A program made the position numbers and the translations under genes. The notes below the pieces were generated by a model. That model was given only the letters and a program-made list of their open reading frames with translations, searched no databases and had not been told where the DNA came from. From Stenotrophomonas sp. WZN-1 (GTDB lineage: Bacteria; Pseudomonadota; Gammaproteobacteria; Xanthomonadales; Xanthomonadaceae): a stretch of 64,000 nt of DNA. Positions 29,988-39,021 of the stretch are shown one piece after another. The DNA lies in the NCBI RefSeq assembly GCF_002192255.1, contig NZ_CP021768.1:1754001-1818000 (forward strand), read 5' to 3'. Each line of letters starts with the position of its first letter. The stretch's first letter is position 1.

Positions 29988-30024
29988 GGGGTCAGATCCC
30001 TTTCGCAGAAAGGGCTCTGACCCC
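29988..30024. repeat. 'TCAGATCC' palindrome, copy 3
   Basis: GGGGTCAGATCCCTTTC-GCA-GAAAGGGCTCTGACCCC, a 17-bp stem with one mismatch, between the convergent SRPBCC and upp genes. It is placed to act as a bidirectional transcription barrier. Confidence 0.7.
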
Positions 30025-30035
30025 GGTTCGCCGGT

Positions 30036-30668
30036 TCAGCCGACGCGGGTACCGAAGATGCGGTCACCGGCGTCGCCCAGGCCCGGCAGGATGTAACCCT
30101 TGTCGTTGAGCTGGGCGTCGATGGCCGCGGTGTAGATCTCCACGTCCGGGTGCACGGCCTTGACCGCTTCGATGCCTTCCGGCGCGGCGACCAGGAAGAT
30201 GCCCTTGATGCGGCGGGCGCCGGCACGCTTGAGCATGTCGATGGTGGCGATCAGGGTGCCGCCGGTGGCCAGCATCGGGTCCAGGATCAGCGCGTCGCGC
30301 TCTTCCAGGCGGCCGGTCAGGCGCTCGAAGTAGGGCACCGGCTGCAGGGTTTCCTCATCGCGCTGCAGGCCGACCACGCTGACGCGGGCCGCCGGGATCA
30401 GCGACAGCACGCCGCTGAGCATGCCCAGGCCGGCACGCAGGATCGGCACCACGGTGATCTTGGCGCCGGCAATGCGCTGCACCGTGACCGGGCCGGCCCA
30501 GCCGGGCAGGGTGTGCGGCTCGGTGTCCAGGTCGGCGGTGGCCTCGTAGGCCAGCAGCGTACCCAGTTCGTTGGCCAGTTCGCGGAAATCCTTGGTGCTG
30601 AGCGCGGCATTGCGCATCAGGCCGATCTTGTGCTGCACCAGCGGGTGGCGCACTTCGACGATCTTCAT
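30036..30668 (-). CDS. upp: Upp, uracil phosphoribosyltransferase
   Basis: 210 residues. The PRPP-binding loop is [14 protein letters not shown], with [11 protein letters not shown] and the C-terminal [17 protein letters not shown] loop that binds uracil. It salvages uracil to UMP. Start [16 protein letters not shown] is the family start; an upstream in-frame extension of 38 codons is not conserved-looking. Confidence 0.95.
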   Translation of the reverse strand: MKIVEVRHPLVQHKIGLMRNAALSTKDFRELANELGTLLAYEATADLDTEPHTLPGWAGPVTVQRIAGAKITVVPILRAGLGMLSGVLSLIPAARVSVVGLQRDEETLQPVPYFERLTGRLEERDALILDPMLATGGTLIATIDMLKRAGARRIKGIFLVAAPEGIEAVKAVHPDVEIYTAAIDAQLNDKGYILPGLGDAGDRIFGTRVG

Positions 30669-30837
30669 GGTCGGGAAGGGGGAAAAGGAGAGAGGACGCC
30701 ATTTTGCCGGATTGGCGTGTCGAACCCCAAACCGGGCCCCGACCCGCCGTACATGAAATGTGCAGATGCATGTCACGGCCATGCAACCTTGCGGACATAC
30801 CGTGCAGACCCATTCTTAACAGGAATGGGGATTCCCA

Positions 30838-33399
30838 GTGCACATCAAGACTCCGTTGGCCGTTGCCATCACCCTGACCCTGGCGATGGGGGCCGCAGCT
30901 CCGCTGCAGGCAGCCGGGCAACAGGCGGTAGCCGCCACCGGCGCCGTCGCGGCCGAAGCGGTCGACCTGGATCGCATTGAAGTGCGCGCCCAGCTCGAAT
31001 CGCAGATCCGTGCAGTCGACCTCAAGCGCAGCAGCGATGCCATCGAGGATGCGGTGTCCTCCGATGCCCTGGGCCAGTACCCGGACAAGAACGTGGCCGA
31101 ATCACTGCAGCGCCTGCCGGGCGTCAGCGTCACCCGCGACCAGGGCGAGGGCCGCTTCGTGGTCATTCGCGGCCTGGATGCCAATCTCAACAGCGTCAGC
31201 GTGGACGGCATTGCGGTCGGTACGCCGGAAGATTCCAGCCGTGCCGCGCCGCTGGACGTGATTCCCTCCGATTCCACCGAGCGCCTGCGCGTGGTCAAGT
31301 CGCCGACCCCGGACATGCCGGGTGATGCCATCGGTGGCGCCGTGCTGGTGGAGTCGGCGTCGGCCTTCGACCGTGACGGTCGCAGCCTGCGCGGCAAGAT
31401 CGAGGGCAGCCACCAGCAGCTGTCCGGCGAGACCAGTCCCAAGGCCGCCTTCAACTACAGCGAGGTGTTCAACGATACCTTCGGCGTGGCGCTGGGCGTG
31501 AATTACCAGAAGCGGAAGTTCGAGTCGGACAACACCGAAGTGGAGTACGACGGCGAAGACGATGCCGCCCCCGGTGACGTGACTGCGATCAACCTGCAGC
31601 ACCGCAAGTATGAGATCGAACGCAAGCGCATCGGTGCCAACCTCAACCTCGACTGGCGCCCCAACGAAGACAGCAAGTACTACCTGCGCACGCTGTACAG
31701 CCAGTTCGATGATGCGGAGACCCGCCAGCGCGTGATCTTCAACTTCGACGATGCGAAGATGGTCAAGACCGGCACCGACCAGTACCGCCTGGACGGCATG
31801 CCGAAGGATTCGATCGACAAGCGCATGCGCTACCGCACCAAGAAGGAGAACACCTTCGCGGCCAGCCTCGGTGGCGAGAACAAGCTGACCAGTGCCGTGG
31901 TCGATTACCGGATCGGCTACACGCGTACCGAGGAGCGCGTGAACGACGAGATGGAGGCGCGCTTCAAGCTCAACGGCAAGGCCTTCAATGGCACCCTGGA
32001 CCAAAGCAGCCGCCTGCCCAGCTACAGCTTCGACAACCCGCAGTGGCTGGACAACGGCAATTACGCGTTCGACCGCTTCGTGCTCTCACCCAAGCAGGTG
32101 AACGACAAGGAACACAGCGCACAGGTCAACGTGCGCTTCGACGGCGACAGCAGCAGCATCAAGTTCGGTCTGCTCGGCCGCTGGCGCGACCGCGACGTGA
32201 ATGTGGATGAGCGCGAACTGCGTGTCGGCCCGAAGGTGGCGCTGTCGAGCTGGACCACTTCCTCGCCTGAGCATCGCCACGGCAACCTGGGCGATGGCAT
32301 GGACTCGGCCGCGATGCGCGCGTTCTGGGCCGCCAGCGGCAGCCAGTACAGTGCCCGCCCGCAGGACGTCGGCGGCAATGCGATGACGTCGCTGGAAGAG
32401 GATTACGTGGCCAGCGAGGACATCTTCGCCAGTTATGCGATGGGTACCTGGGACGTGGGCGCGCTGCGCATCATCGGCGGCGTGCGCGTGGAGAACACCC
32501 GCTTCAAGGCGGTCGGCAACCAGGTGGACGTGGCCGCCAACGGCCGCAGCTTCACCGTCACCCCGCGCGTGGCCAACAGCAGCTACACCAACGTGCTGCC
32601 GGGCCTGCACCTGCGCTACGACGCGGCCGATGACTGGGTGCTGCGCGCTTCGGCCAACAAGACCGTATCGCGCCCGTCCTTCGGCGACGTCTCGCCGCGC
32701 GTGGGTTACAGCCGGGGTGACGAGGAAGTGCGCCTGGGCAATCCGGAACTCGATCCGTACGAGTCGAAGAACATCGACCTGTCGGTGGAGAAGTACATCG
32801 GCAGCAGCGGTATCGTTTCGCTGGGCCTGTTCCACAAGTCGATCGATAGCTACATCGTGGAAACCGTGCGTACCAATGATCCGGCCTACGGTGGTTTCGA
32901 CGTGACCCAGCCGATCAATGGCCGCAAGGCCACCGTGCGTGGTGCGGAATTCAACTGGCAGCAGCAGCTGGCCTTCCTGCCGGACGGTCTGGATGGCCTG
33001 CTGGTCGGTGCCAGCGGTACCTGGCTGGATACCACGTTCGACGCCGGTATCAAGGACCGTGCGGGCGAGGACTTCACGCTGCCGCGCGCCTCCAAGCATG
33101 TCTACAGCGCACACATCGGCTATGAAAAGTACGGTGTAAGCACGCGTCTGGCGGCGGTGTACCGCAGCGAGTACCTGGACAGCATCGGCAAGGGACGCGC
33201 CTTCGACATCTACGTGGCACCCAACACCCAGCTCGATTTCTCGCTGGACTACAAGTTCACCCCGCACGTGAGCGTGTACTTTGAAGCGCAGAACCTGCTG
33301 GACAAGCCATTGGAGCTGTACCAGGGCACCCGTTCGCGCACCCTGCAGATGGAAGAGTACGGCCGCACCTATGCGCTGGGCCTGAAGGTGGCGCTGTGA
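30838..33399 (+). CDS. TonB-dependent outer-membrane receptor
   Basis: 853 residues from GTG 30838, preceded by AGGAATGGGG. Signal peptide to about ALA/QA near residue 25, then a possible TonB box (DRIEVRA), a plug domain (about 55-190, with NVAESLQRLPGVSVTRDQGEGRFVVIRG) and a 22-strand type barrel to the C-terminus. Gene order with phytase, phosphatase and pyrophosphatase, and four-base overlaps, suggests it imports inositol phosphates or their products. That substrate is inferred from neighbours only. Divergent from upp. Confidence 0.9.
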   Translation: MHIKTPLAVAITLTLAMGAAAPLQAAGQQAVAATGAVAAEAVDLDRIEVRAQLESQIRAVDLKRSSDAIEDAVSSDALGQYPDKNVAESLQRLPGVSVTRDQGEGRFVVIRGLDANLNSVSVDGIAVGTPEDSSRAAPLDVIPSDSTERLRVVKSPTPDMPGDAIGGAVLVESASAFDRDGRSLRGKIEGSHQQLSGETSPKAAFNYSEVFNDTFGVALGVNYQKRKFESDNTEVEYDGEDDAAPGDVTAINLQHRKYEIERKRIGANLNLDWRPNEDSKYYLRTLYSQFDDAETRQRVIFNFDDAKMVKTGTDQYRLDGMPKDSIDKRMRYRTKKENTFAASLGGENKLTSAVVDYRIGYTRTEERVNDEMEARFKLNGKAFNGTLDQSSRLPSYSFDNPQWLDNGNYAFDRFVLSPKQVNDKEHSAQVNVRFDGDSSSIKFGLLGRWRDRDVNVDERELRVGPKVALSSWTTSSPEHRHGNLGDGMDSAAMRAFWAASGSQYSARPQDVGGNAMTSLEEDYVASEDIFASYAMGTWDVGALRIIGGVRVENTRFKAVGNQVDVAANGRSFTVTPRVANSSYTNVLPGLHLRYDAADDWVLRASANKTVSRPSFGDVSPRVGYSRGDEEVRLGNPELDPYESKNIDLSVEKYIGSSGIVSLGLFHKSIDSYIVETVRTNDPAYGGFDVTQPINGRKATVRGAEFNWQQQLAFLPDGLDGLLVGASGTWLDTTFDAGIKDRAGEDFTLPRASKHVYSAHIGYEKYGVSTRLAAVYRSEYLDSIGKGRAFDIYVAPNTQLDFSLDYKFTPHVSVYFEAQNLLDKPLELYQGTRSRTLQMEEYGRTYALGLKVAL

Positions 33400-34514
33400 T
33401 GGGGCGTGGCGTCACTGTCCTGGCCGCCGCACTGGCGGCTACGCTGGTTGCCGGCTGCACGCCGGCCACCGGCACCGATCCGGTTGCGGGAGCGGTCGCG
33501 CCGGCCGCCGGTGGCGAGCGCGTGGTGACCACCATCGCCGAAGCCTTCCTGTCACCGATGACCCCGGCCGACAACATCGACTCGCCGGCGGCCTGGCGCG
33601 CGCCGGACGGCGCGCTGTGGCTGATCGCCACCGCCAAGGCCACCGACAAGCTGGTGGTCTACGACGGCAGCACCGGCCAGCACCTGCGTGACGTCGGCAG
33701 CAGCGGCACCGCACCGGGGCAGTTCGACCGCCCAAACGGCATCGCGGTGACCGACGACCTGCTGTGGATCGTGGAGCGCGACAATCACCGCGTGCAGGTA
33801 CTGAGCCTGCCGGACTTCGCGCCGCTGGCGACGTTCGCTGCGGACGACCTGCGCAAGCCGTACGGGCTGTGGGTCGACCGCCGTGCCGATGGCTACAGCG
33901 TCTACGTCACCGACTCCTGGGACAACGGCGAGGATGCGCAGGGGCGAGACATCCTGCCGCCGCTGGCCGAGCTGGACAAGCGCGTGCGCCAGTACCACGT
34001 GACCCGCGATGGCGCCAAGGTCGAGGCGAAGCTGGTGGCCAGCATCGGCGATACCACCGAAGCCGGTGCGCTGCGCGTGGTCGAGTCGATCTGGGGCGAC
34101 CCCGAGAACGACCGGCTGCTGATTGCCGAAGAGGACGAGAGCTACGCCAGCGAGTTCAAGGTCTACACCTTGGCGGGCCGTTTCACCGGCACCACCTTCG
34201 GCCGCGATGTGTTCAAGGCGCAGGCCGAAGGCGTGACCCTGCGCACCTGCGGCAAGGATGGCTGGTGGATCACCACCGAGCAGGGCAAGCAACGCAGCGT
34301 GTTCCACCTGTTCGACCGGAACACGCTGAAGCCGGTCGGCGCGTTCCAGGGCAACGCCGTGGCCAACACCGATGGCATCTGGATGATGCAGCAGCCCAGC
34401 GCGCGCTTCCCGCACGGTGCGTTGTATGCGGTGCATGACGACCAGGGCGTGGTGGCCTTCGACTGGGAGAGCATCGCCAAGCAGCTCGCGCTGCCGCTGG
34501 AGTGTGGCGCATGA
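33399..34514 (+). CDS. Beta-propeller phytase-like lipoprotein
   Basis: 371 residues. Lipobox VAGC places the acylated cysteine at about residue 19. The rest shows the repeated beta-propeller pattern of BPP phytases: TPADNIDSPAAWRAPDG, FDRPNGIAV, IVERDNHRVQVLSLPDF, LRKPYGLWV, LLIAEEDE and AVANTDGIW. These Asp/Glu-rich loops bind calcium and phosphate in known phytases. It would remove phosphate from phytate at the cell surface. The ATG overlaps the receptor stop codon by one base, with AAGGTGG upstream; a GTG one codon earlier is also possible. Confidence 0.85.
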   Translation: MGRGVTVLAAALAATLVAGCTPATGTDPVAGAVAPAAGGERVVTTIAEAFLSPMTPADNIDSPAAWRAPDGALWLIATAKATDKLVVYDGSTGQHLRDVGSSGTAPGQFDRPNGIAVTDDLLWIVERDNHRVQVLSLPDFAPLATFAADDLRKPYGLWVDRRADGYSVYVTDSWDNGEDAQGRDILPPLAELDKRVRQYHVTRDGAKVEAKLVASIGDTTEAGALRVVESIWGDPENDRLLIAEEDESYASEFKVYTLAGRFTGTTFGRDVFKAQAEGVTLRTCGKDGWWITTEQGKQRSVFHLFDRNTLKPVGAFQGNAVANTDGIWMMQQPSARFPHGALYAVHDDQGVVAFDWESIAKQLALPLECGA

Positions 34515-35878
34515 GCGGGCAGCGTGTGATGCGTACGTTGGCGCTGGGCCTGCTGCTGGCGCTGCCGTCGCTGTCGTTCGCGGCGGCCGAACCGAATACC
34601 CAGGTGCCGGCGGGCAGCCGCCACTATGCAGCGACATCGGTGCCGGACCGTATCGTTGCCTCGCCCTCGGCCGATCCCAGCCACGGTTTCGCCGTGGCCT
34701 GGCGTACCGATGGCAGCGTGCAGGCGCCACTGCTGGAGATCGCGCTGGCCGCAGATTCGCCGGCCATCGAGGGCATCCGCCAGGTGCGTGCGACGACGCG
34801 CGCACTGCAGACCGAGAACGGGCTGTCGCACCATCATCGTGCCAACATCGATGGCCTGCAGCCGGACACCCAGTACGTCTATCGCGTGCAGGGCAATGGC
34901 AGCTGGAGCGCCTGGAACCAGCTGCGCACGCTGGCCGGCGCCGACCAGCCGCTGACCCTGCTGTACTTCGGTGATACCCAGAACAAGAACGTCAGCCATG
35001 TCAGCCGCGTGGTGCGTGCCGCGCAGAAGGCTGCGCCGCAGGCGCGCATGAGCCTGTTCGCCGGTGATCTGGTCAGCGGCGGCGACAACATGGACGACAG
35101 CGAATGGGGCGAGTGGTTTGCCGCCACCGGCTGGTTGGCGCAGGAAACGCTGGTGGCCCCGGCGATCGGCAACCATGAGTACTTCGAGGAATTCGAGGAC
35201 ACCCCGCAGGAGCGTCGCGTGCTGGGCCGGCACTGGCCGGTGACCTTCGCGCTGCCGGGCAATGGCGCCACCGCCGCGCAGCAGACCAGCTACTGGTTCG
35301 ATGCGCAGGGCGTGCGCGTGGCCGTGGTCGATGGCACCTCGGCACTCGACCTCGGCACGGCCAAGGCGCAGGCACAGTGGCTGGACACGATCCTGACCGG
35401 CAACCCGCAGCCGTGGACCATCGTGCTGCTGCACCAGCCGTTCTACTCGCCGCGCGAAGGGCGTGAGAACGCTGCGCTGCGTGACATGCTGCTGCCGGTG
35501 GTGCGCCGCCACAACGTCGATCTGGTGCTGCAGGGCCACGATCACACCTACGGCCGCCGTGGCGAAGGGCAGGCTGCGACGCCGCAGTACGTGGTGACCG
35601 TGGCCGGACCGAAGCAGTACCGCCTTTCCGACGAAGCGCGCAGGACGATGGACCCGGTGGCCGAGGACACCCAGCTGTTCCAGGTGCTGAACATCGATCC
35701 GCAGCACCTGCGCTACGAAGCGCGCACCGTGACCGGGCGTCTGTACGACGCCTTCGAACTGCGCCGCGATGCCAAGGGCGCAAAGCAACGCACGGAGCTG
35801 ACCGAAGGCCGCATCGCACCGCGCGACTGTCCGCGTGCGCAGACCGCCAAGGGTCGCGCCGACCGCTGCTGGGAATGA
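34511..35878 (+). CDS. Exported purple-acid-phosphatase-like metallophosphoesterase
   Basis: 455 residues with a signal peptide (ALGLLLALPSLSFAAA). An N-terminal fibronectin-like domain (about 30-130) precedes the metallophosphatase domain with YFGDTQN, FAGDLVSGGDN, PAIGNHEY and QGHDHTYGR, giving the full set of dimetal ligands. It probably hydrolyses phosphomonoesters in the periplasm, for example lower inositol phosphates released by the phytase. It ATGA-overlaps the phytase gene and is followed four bases later by the pyrophosphatase gene. Confidence 0.88.
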   Translation: MSGQRVMRTLALGLLLALPSLSFAAAEPNTQVPAGSRHYAATSVPDRIVASPSADPSHGFAVAWRTDGSVQAPLLEIALAADSPAIEGIRQVRATTRALQTENGLSHHHRANIDGLQPDTQYVYRVQGNGSWSAWNQLRTLAGADQPLTLLYFGDTQNKNVSHVSRVVRAAQKAAPQARMSLFAGDLVSGGDNMDDSEWGEWFAATGWLAQETLVAPAIGNHEYFEEFEDTPQERRVLGRHWPVTFALPGNGATAAQQTSYWFDAQGVRVAVVDGTSALDLGTAKAQAQWLDTILTGNPQPWTIVLLHQPFYSPREGRENAALRDMLLPVVRRHNVDLVLQGHDHTYGRRGEGQAATPQYVVTVAGPKQYRLSDEARRTMDPVAEDTQLFQVLNIDPQHLRYEARTVTGRLYDAFELRRDAKGAKQRTELTEGRIAPRDCPRAQTAKGRADRCWE

Positions 35879-35882
35879 CGAG

Positions 35883-36503
35883 ATGCCGATGACCACGCCC
35901 CGACGCATCCTTCCTCTCGCTGCCATCGGCGCCGCGCTGCTTCTGCTGGCCAGCGCGGTAACGGCCGCCGATACCGTGCTGCATCCGTTCCTGGTGGCCC
36001 AGCCGAAGCAGGCCCCGCAGGAGGTGAATCTGGCGGTGGAGATTCCGGCCGGCAGCTTCACCAAGTACGAGATCAAGGAAGACGGCCTGGTCCACGTGGA
36101 TCGCTTCCAGTCGATGCCGGTGGCCTATCCGGCCAACTACGGCTCGATGCCGCGCACCCTGGCCGGTGACAACGATCCGCTGGATGCGCTGGTGCTGACC
36201 CGCGAGCCGCTGCGTCCCGGCGTGATCGTGCGCTTCCGGCCGATCGGTTACCTGAAGATGATCGATGGCGGCGAGCACGACGAGAAGATCATCGGCGTGC
36301 CAACCGACAAGGTCGACCCGACCTACGCCAGCATCCGTGACCTGGCGGATCTGCCGGAGGTCGAGCGCCAGCGCATCGAGGCGTTCTTCCGGGTCTACAA
36401 GGATCTGCCGGCCGGTCGCAACCCGGTGCAGCTCAACGGCTGGGGCAACGCAGCCGAGGCACGCGCGCTGATCAGTGAAGCGATGGAGCGGTTCAAGCAG
36501 TAG
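35883..36503 (+). CDS. Exported family I inorganic pyrophosphatase
   Basis: 206 residues. Family I catalytic segments are present: EIPAGSFTKYEI, PANYGSMPRTL and DNDPLDALVL (the D-x-D-P-x-D metal site), then VDKVDPTY-like metal ligands. Unlike the housekeeping cytoplasmic enzyme it begins with a clear signal peptide (ILPLAAIGAALLLLASAVTAA), so it acts outside the cytoplasm. It completes the phosphate-releasing gene set of this operon. Two ATGs six bases apart (35883, 35889) could serve as start; the second is better spaced from GAG. Confidence 0.88.
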   Translation: MPMTTPRRILPLAAIGAALLLLASAVTAADTVLHPFLVAQPKQAPQEVNLAVEIPAGSFTKYEIKEDGLVHVDRFQSMPVAYPANYGSMPRTLAGDNDPLDALVLTREPLRPGVIVRFRPIGYLKMIDGGEHDEKIIGVPTDKVDPTYASIRDLADLPEVERQRIEAFFRVYKDLPAGRNPVQLNGWGNAAEARALISEAMERFKQ

Positions 36504-36524
36504 ATCCACGCCATGGTGGATGGC
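36500..36524. repeat. SMAG palindrome, slightly shortened
   Basis: GTAGATCCAC-GCCATG-GTGGATGGC, overlapping the end of the pyrophosphatase gene. Compared with other copies the loop has lost two bases. Confidence 0.65.
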
Positions 36525-36591
36525 CGCCTGCGCGCATCTCCTTCACCGCCGCTGGCTATGATGTGCGCCTTCCACAACGAAGGCGGTGCAT

Positions 36592-38007
36592 GTGTCGGTA
36601 GCGTTGGTATGGTTCCGCCGTGATCTGCGGCTGCAGGACAATCCGGCCCTGCAGGCCGCCCTGGATGCGGGCCACGACGTGGTGCCGGTCTACATCCATG
36701 CGCCGCACGAGGAAGGCGAGTGGGTGCCCGGTGCGGCCTCCGATGCGTGGCGCCACCGTTCACTGGGCGCACTGGACACCGACCTGCGCGCGCGCGGCTC
36801 TTCGCTGGTGCTGCGCAGCGGTGACAGCCTGCCGTCGCTGCAGCTGCTGATCGAGCAGACCGGCGCCGAAGCGGTGTACTGGAACCGCAAGTACGAACCG
36901 GCCACCCAACCACGCGACGCCACCATCAAGCGCACGCTGCGCGAGCAGGGCATCGACGCGCAGAGCTGCAATGGCAGCCTGCTGTTCGAGCCCTGGGACA
37001 TCGCGACCCAGCAAGGGCAGCCGTACAAGGTATTCACCCCGTACTGGCGCAATGTACTCAGTCATTGGTGCCTGCCGGCGCTTACGGCCGCACCGAAGGC
37101 ACTGACGCCGCACACGGTTGACAGCCTCACATTGGACGAACTGCGGCTAGCGCCCACGCTGGCTTGGGACACCGGCTTCTGGGAGCACTGGCAGCCGGGC
37201 GAAGCTGGTGCACTGGAAGCACTGTCCGTGTTCGAGGACGGCGCATTGCGCGGTTACCGCGAACAGCGCGACCTGCCGGATCGCGTGGGGACCTCGCGGC
37301 TGTCGCCGCACCTGCATTTCGGCGAGATCGCGCCGTGGCGCATCGCGCATGCGCTGGAAGGGCTGCGCAGTGCGGGCACCGACGCCGACATCGACGGTTA
37401 CCTGCGCCAGCTCGGCTGGCGTGATTTCGCGTACCACCTGCTGCATCATTTCCCGAAGACGCCGACCGACAACCTCAACCCGCGCTTTGACCGCTTCCCG
37501 TGGGCCACGCCGAGTGCCGCGCAGCTGCACGATTGGCAGCGTGGCAACACCGGCGTGCCGATCGTCGATGCCGGCCTGCGCGAGCTGTGGTGCACCGGCT
37601 ACATGCACAACCGGGTGCGGATGATCGTGGCCAGCTACCTGTGCAAGCACCTGCGCGCGCACTGGCTGCATGGCGCGCGCTGGTTCTGGGACACTCTGGT
37701 CGATGCCGACCTGGCCAACAACACGATGGGCTGGCAGTGGGTGGCCGGGACCGGTGCCGATGCCGCGCCGTACTTCCGCGTGTTCAACCCGGTCACCCAG
37801 GCCGAGAAGTTCGATCCGCAGGCCCGTTACATCAGCCGCTGGGTGCCCGAACTGGCGGCGCTGCCGGTGAAGGCGCGCTTCGCGCCGTGGCAGCATCCAC
37901 TGCTGCTGGCCGCGCATGCCCCTGGCTATCCACGCACCCCGTTGGTGGACCTGGCGGTCGGTCGGGATGCCGCGCTGGCCGCTTACCGGCAGACGGGGGC
38001 AGGGTAA
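36592..38007 (+). CDS. phr: Deoxyribodipyrimidine photolyase (CPD class I)
   Basis: 471 residues. The N-terminal antenna domain begins VALVWFRRDLRLQDNPAL; the FAD domain contains GTSRLSPHLHFGEIAP, LRQLGWRDFAYHL and the strongly conserved WDTLVDADLANNTMGWQWVAG-x-G stretch. It repairs UV-induced cyclobutane dimers using light. Start GTG 36592 is eight bases from AAGG; GTG 36586 is an alternative adding two residues. Confidence 0.94.
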   Translation: MSVALVWFRRDLRLQDNPALQAALDAGHDVVPVYIHAPHEEGEWVPGAASDAWRHRSLGALDTDLRARGSSLVLRSGDSLPSLQLLIEQTGAEAVYWNRKYEPATQPRDATIKRTLREQGIDAQSCNGSLLFEPWDIATQQGQPYKVFTPYWRNVLSHWCLPALTAAPKALTPHTVDSLTLDELRLAPTLAWDTGFWEHWQPGEAGALEALSVFEDGALRGYREQRDLPDRVGTSRLSPHLHFGEIAPWRIAHALEGLRSAGTDADIDGYLRQLGWRDFAYHLLHHFPKTPTDNLNPRFDRFPWATPSAAQLHDWQRGNTGVPIVDAGLRELWCTGYMHNRVRMIVASYLCKHLRAHWLHGARWFWDTLVDADLANNTMGWQWVAGTGADAAPYFRVFNPVTQAEKFDPQARYISRWVPELAALPVKARFAPWQHPLLLAAHAPGYPRTPLVDLAVGRDAALAAYRQTGAG

Positions 38008-38147
38008 AGCGCGGGCTGAGCGTTCCAGTCAGTTAGCTGAACGCGGCCCTGTCGCCGCGTCGCATCATCATCCCGACATCGCATTGGGCTGTTTATTCTC
38101 TTTGCGCCCGCAAGCCGCCGGCCCGACCGGAAACCAAGGAGAACCAC

Positions 38148-38843
38148 ATGATCCGCAACACCACCCGCAACGTCGCACTGGCCCTGATGAGTGCGGCCGT
38201 CCTGTCGGCCTGCGCCACTGGCGGCTCCTACGTGCAGAGTGACCAGTACGGCAACCCGACCGAGCAGCAGAACCGCACCGGCCGCAATGCGCTGATCGGT
38301 ACCGCGATTGGTGTGGCCGCCGGCCTGCTGACCGGCGACAGCGCCACCGAGCGTCGCCAGCACGCGCTGATCGGTGCCGGTATCGGCGCGCTCAGTGGCG
38401 CCGCCGTCGGCCAGTACCAGGATCGCCAGGAACGCGCACTGCGCGAGCGCACCGCCAACACCGGCATCGATGTGCAGCGCCAGGGCGACAACATCATGCT
38501 GAACCTGCCGGACGGCATCACCTTCGATTTCGGCAAGTCGACCCTGAAGCCGCAGTTCTACGGCTCGCTCAACGGCGTGGCAGGCCCCCTGCGTGACTAC
38601 AACCAGACCATGATCGAAGTGGTCGGCCACACCGACAGCATCGGCAGCGACGCGGTCAACAACCGCCTGTCGAAGGAACGCGCCGACTCGGTCGCGCAGT
38701 ACCTGATCGGCCAGGGCGTGCAGAGCGTGCGCATCGAAACGCTGGGTGCCGGCAAGTCGTATCCGATTGCCGACAACAGCACCGATGCCGGCCGTGCCAA
38801 GAACCGCCGCGTCGAAATCCGCGTGATTCCCCTTAAGCAGTAA
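38148..38843 (+). CDS. OmpA-family lipoprotein (YiaD-like)
   Basis: 231 residues. Lipobox LSAC at about residue 21; two glycine-zipper-like hydrophobic segments (GTAIGVAAGLLTG, GAGIGALSGAAVG) resemble the YmgG/Gly-zipper domain; the C-terminal OmpA domain binds peptidoglycan (VVGHTDSIGSDAVNNRLSKERADSV, RVEIRV). It probably tethers the outer membrane to the cell wall. GGAGAA lies before the ATG, and a strong terminator follows. Confidence 0.9.
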   Translation: MIRNTTRNVALALMSAAVLSACATGGSYVQSDQYGNPTEQQNRTGRNALIGTAIGVAAGLLTGDSATERRQHALIGAGIGALSGAAVGQYQDRQERALRERTANTGIDVQRQGDNIMLNLPDGITFDFGKSTLKPQFYGSLNGVAGPLRDYNQTMIEVVGHTDSIGSDAVNNRLSKERADSVAQYLIGQGVQSVRIETLGAGKSYPIADNSTDAGRAKNRRVEIRVIPLKQ

Positions 38844-38888
38844 CGCTACGCGTTACTGCTTGAGCCGGTCCGGCCATCGGCCGGAACG

Positions 38889-38916
38889 AAAATGCCGCCC
38901 TTGCAGGCGGCATTTT
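38889..38916 (+). terminator. Intrinsic terminator of the OmpA-family gene
   Basis: AAAATGCCGCC-CTTGCA-GGCGGCATTTT, an 11-bp perfect stem with A- and T-runs on both sides, so it may work in both directions. Confidence 0.88.
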
Positions 38917-38918
38917 CT

Positions 38919-39012
38919 GTAGGTGCCGAGCTTGCTCGGCACGCCGATAGCCTCTGTAGAGTCGAGCCATGCTCGACTCCGCCAAGAGCAGTCGAGCATG
39001 GCTCGACTCTAC
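38919..39012. repeat. Cluster of three GTAG palindromes
   Basis: GTAGGTGCCGAGC-TT-GCTCGGCAC (38919), GTAGAGTCGAGC-CAT-GCTCGACTC (38956) and an inverted copy ending GCTCGACTCTAC (39012). The last two can pair with each other to form a longer fold-back. Confidence 0.75.
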
Positions 39013-39021
39013 AAAACCCGG

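Noticed and set aside
34163..36509. Two long minus-strand frames across the phytase, phosphatase and pyrophosphatase genes
   Set aside because: Both lie opposite genes with clear catalytic motifs and tight operon overlaps; composition is that of antisense frames.
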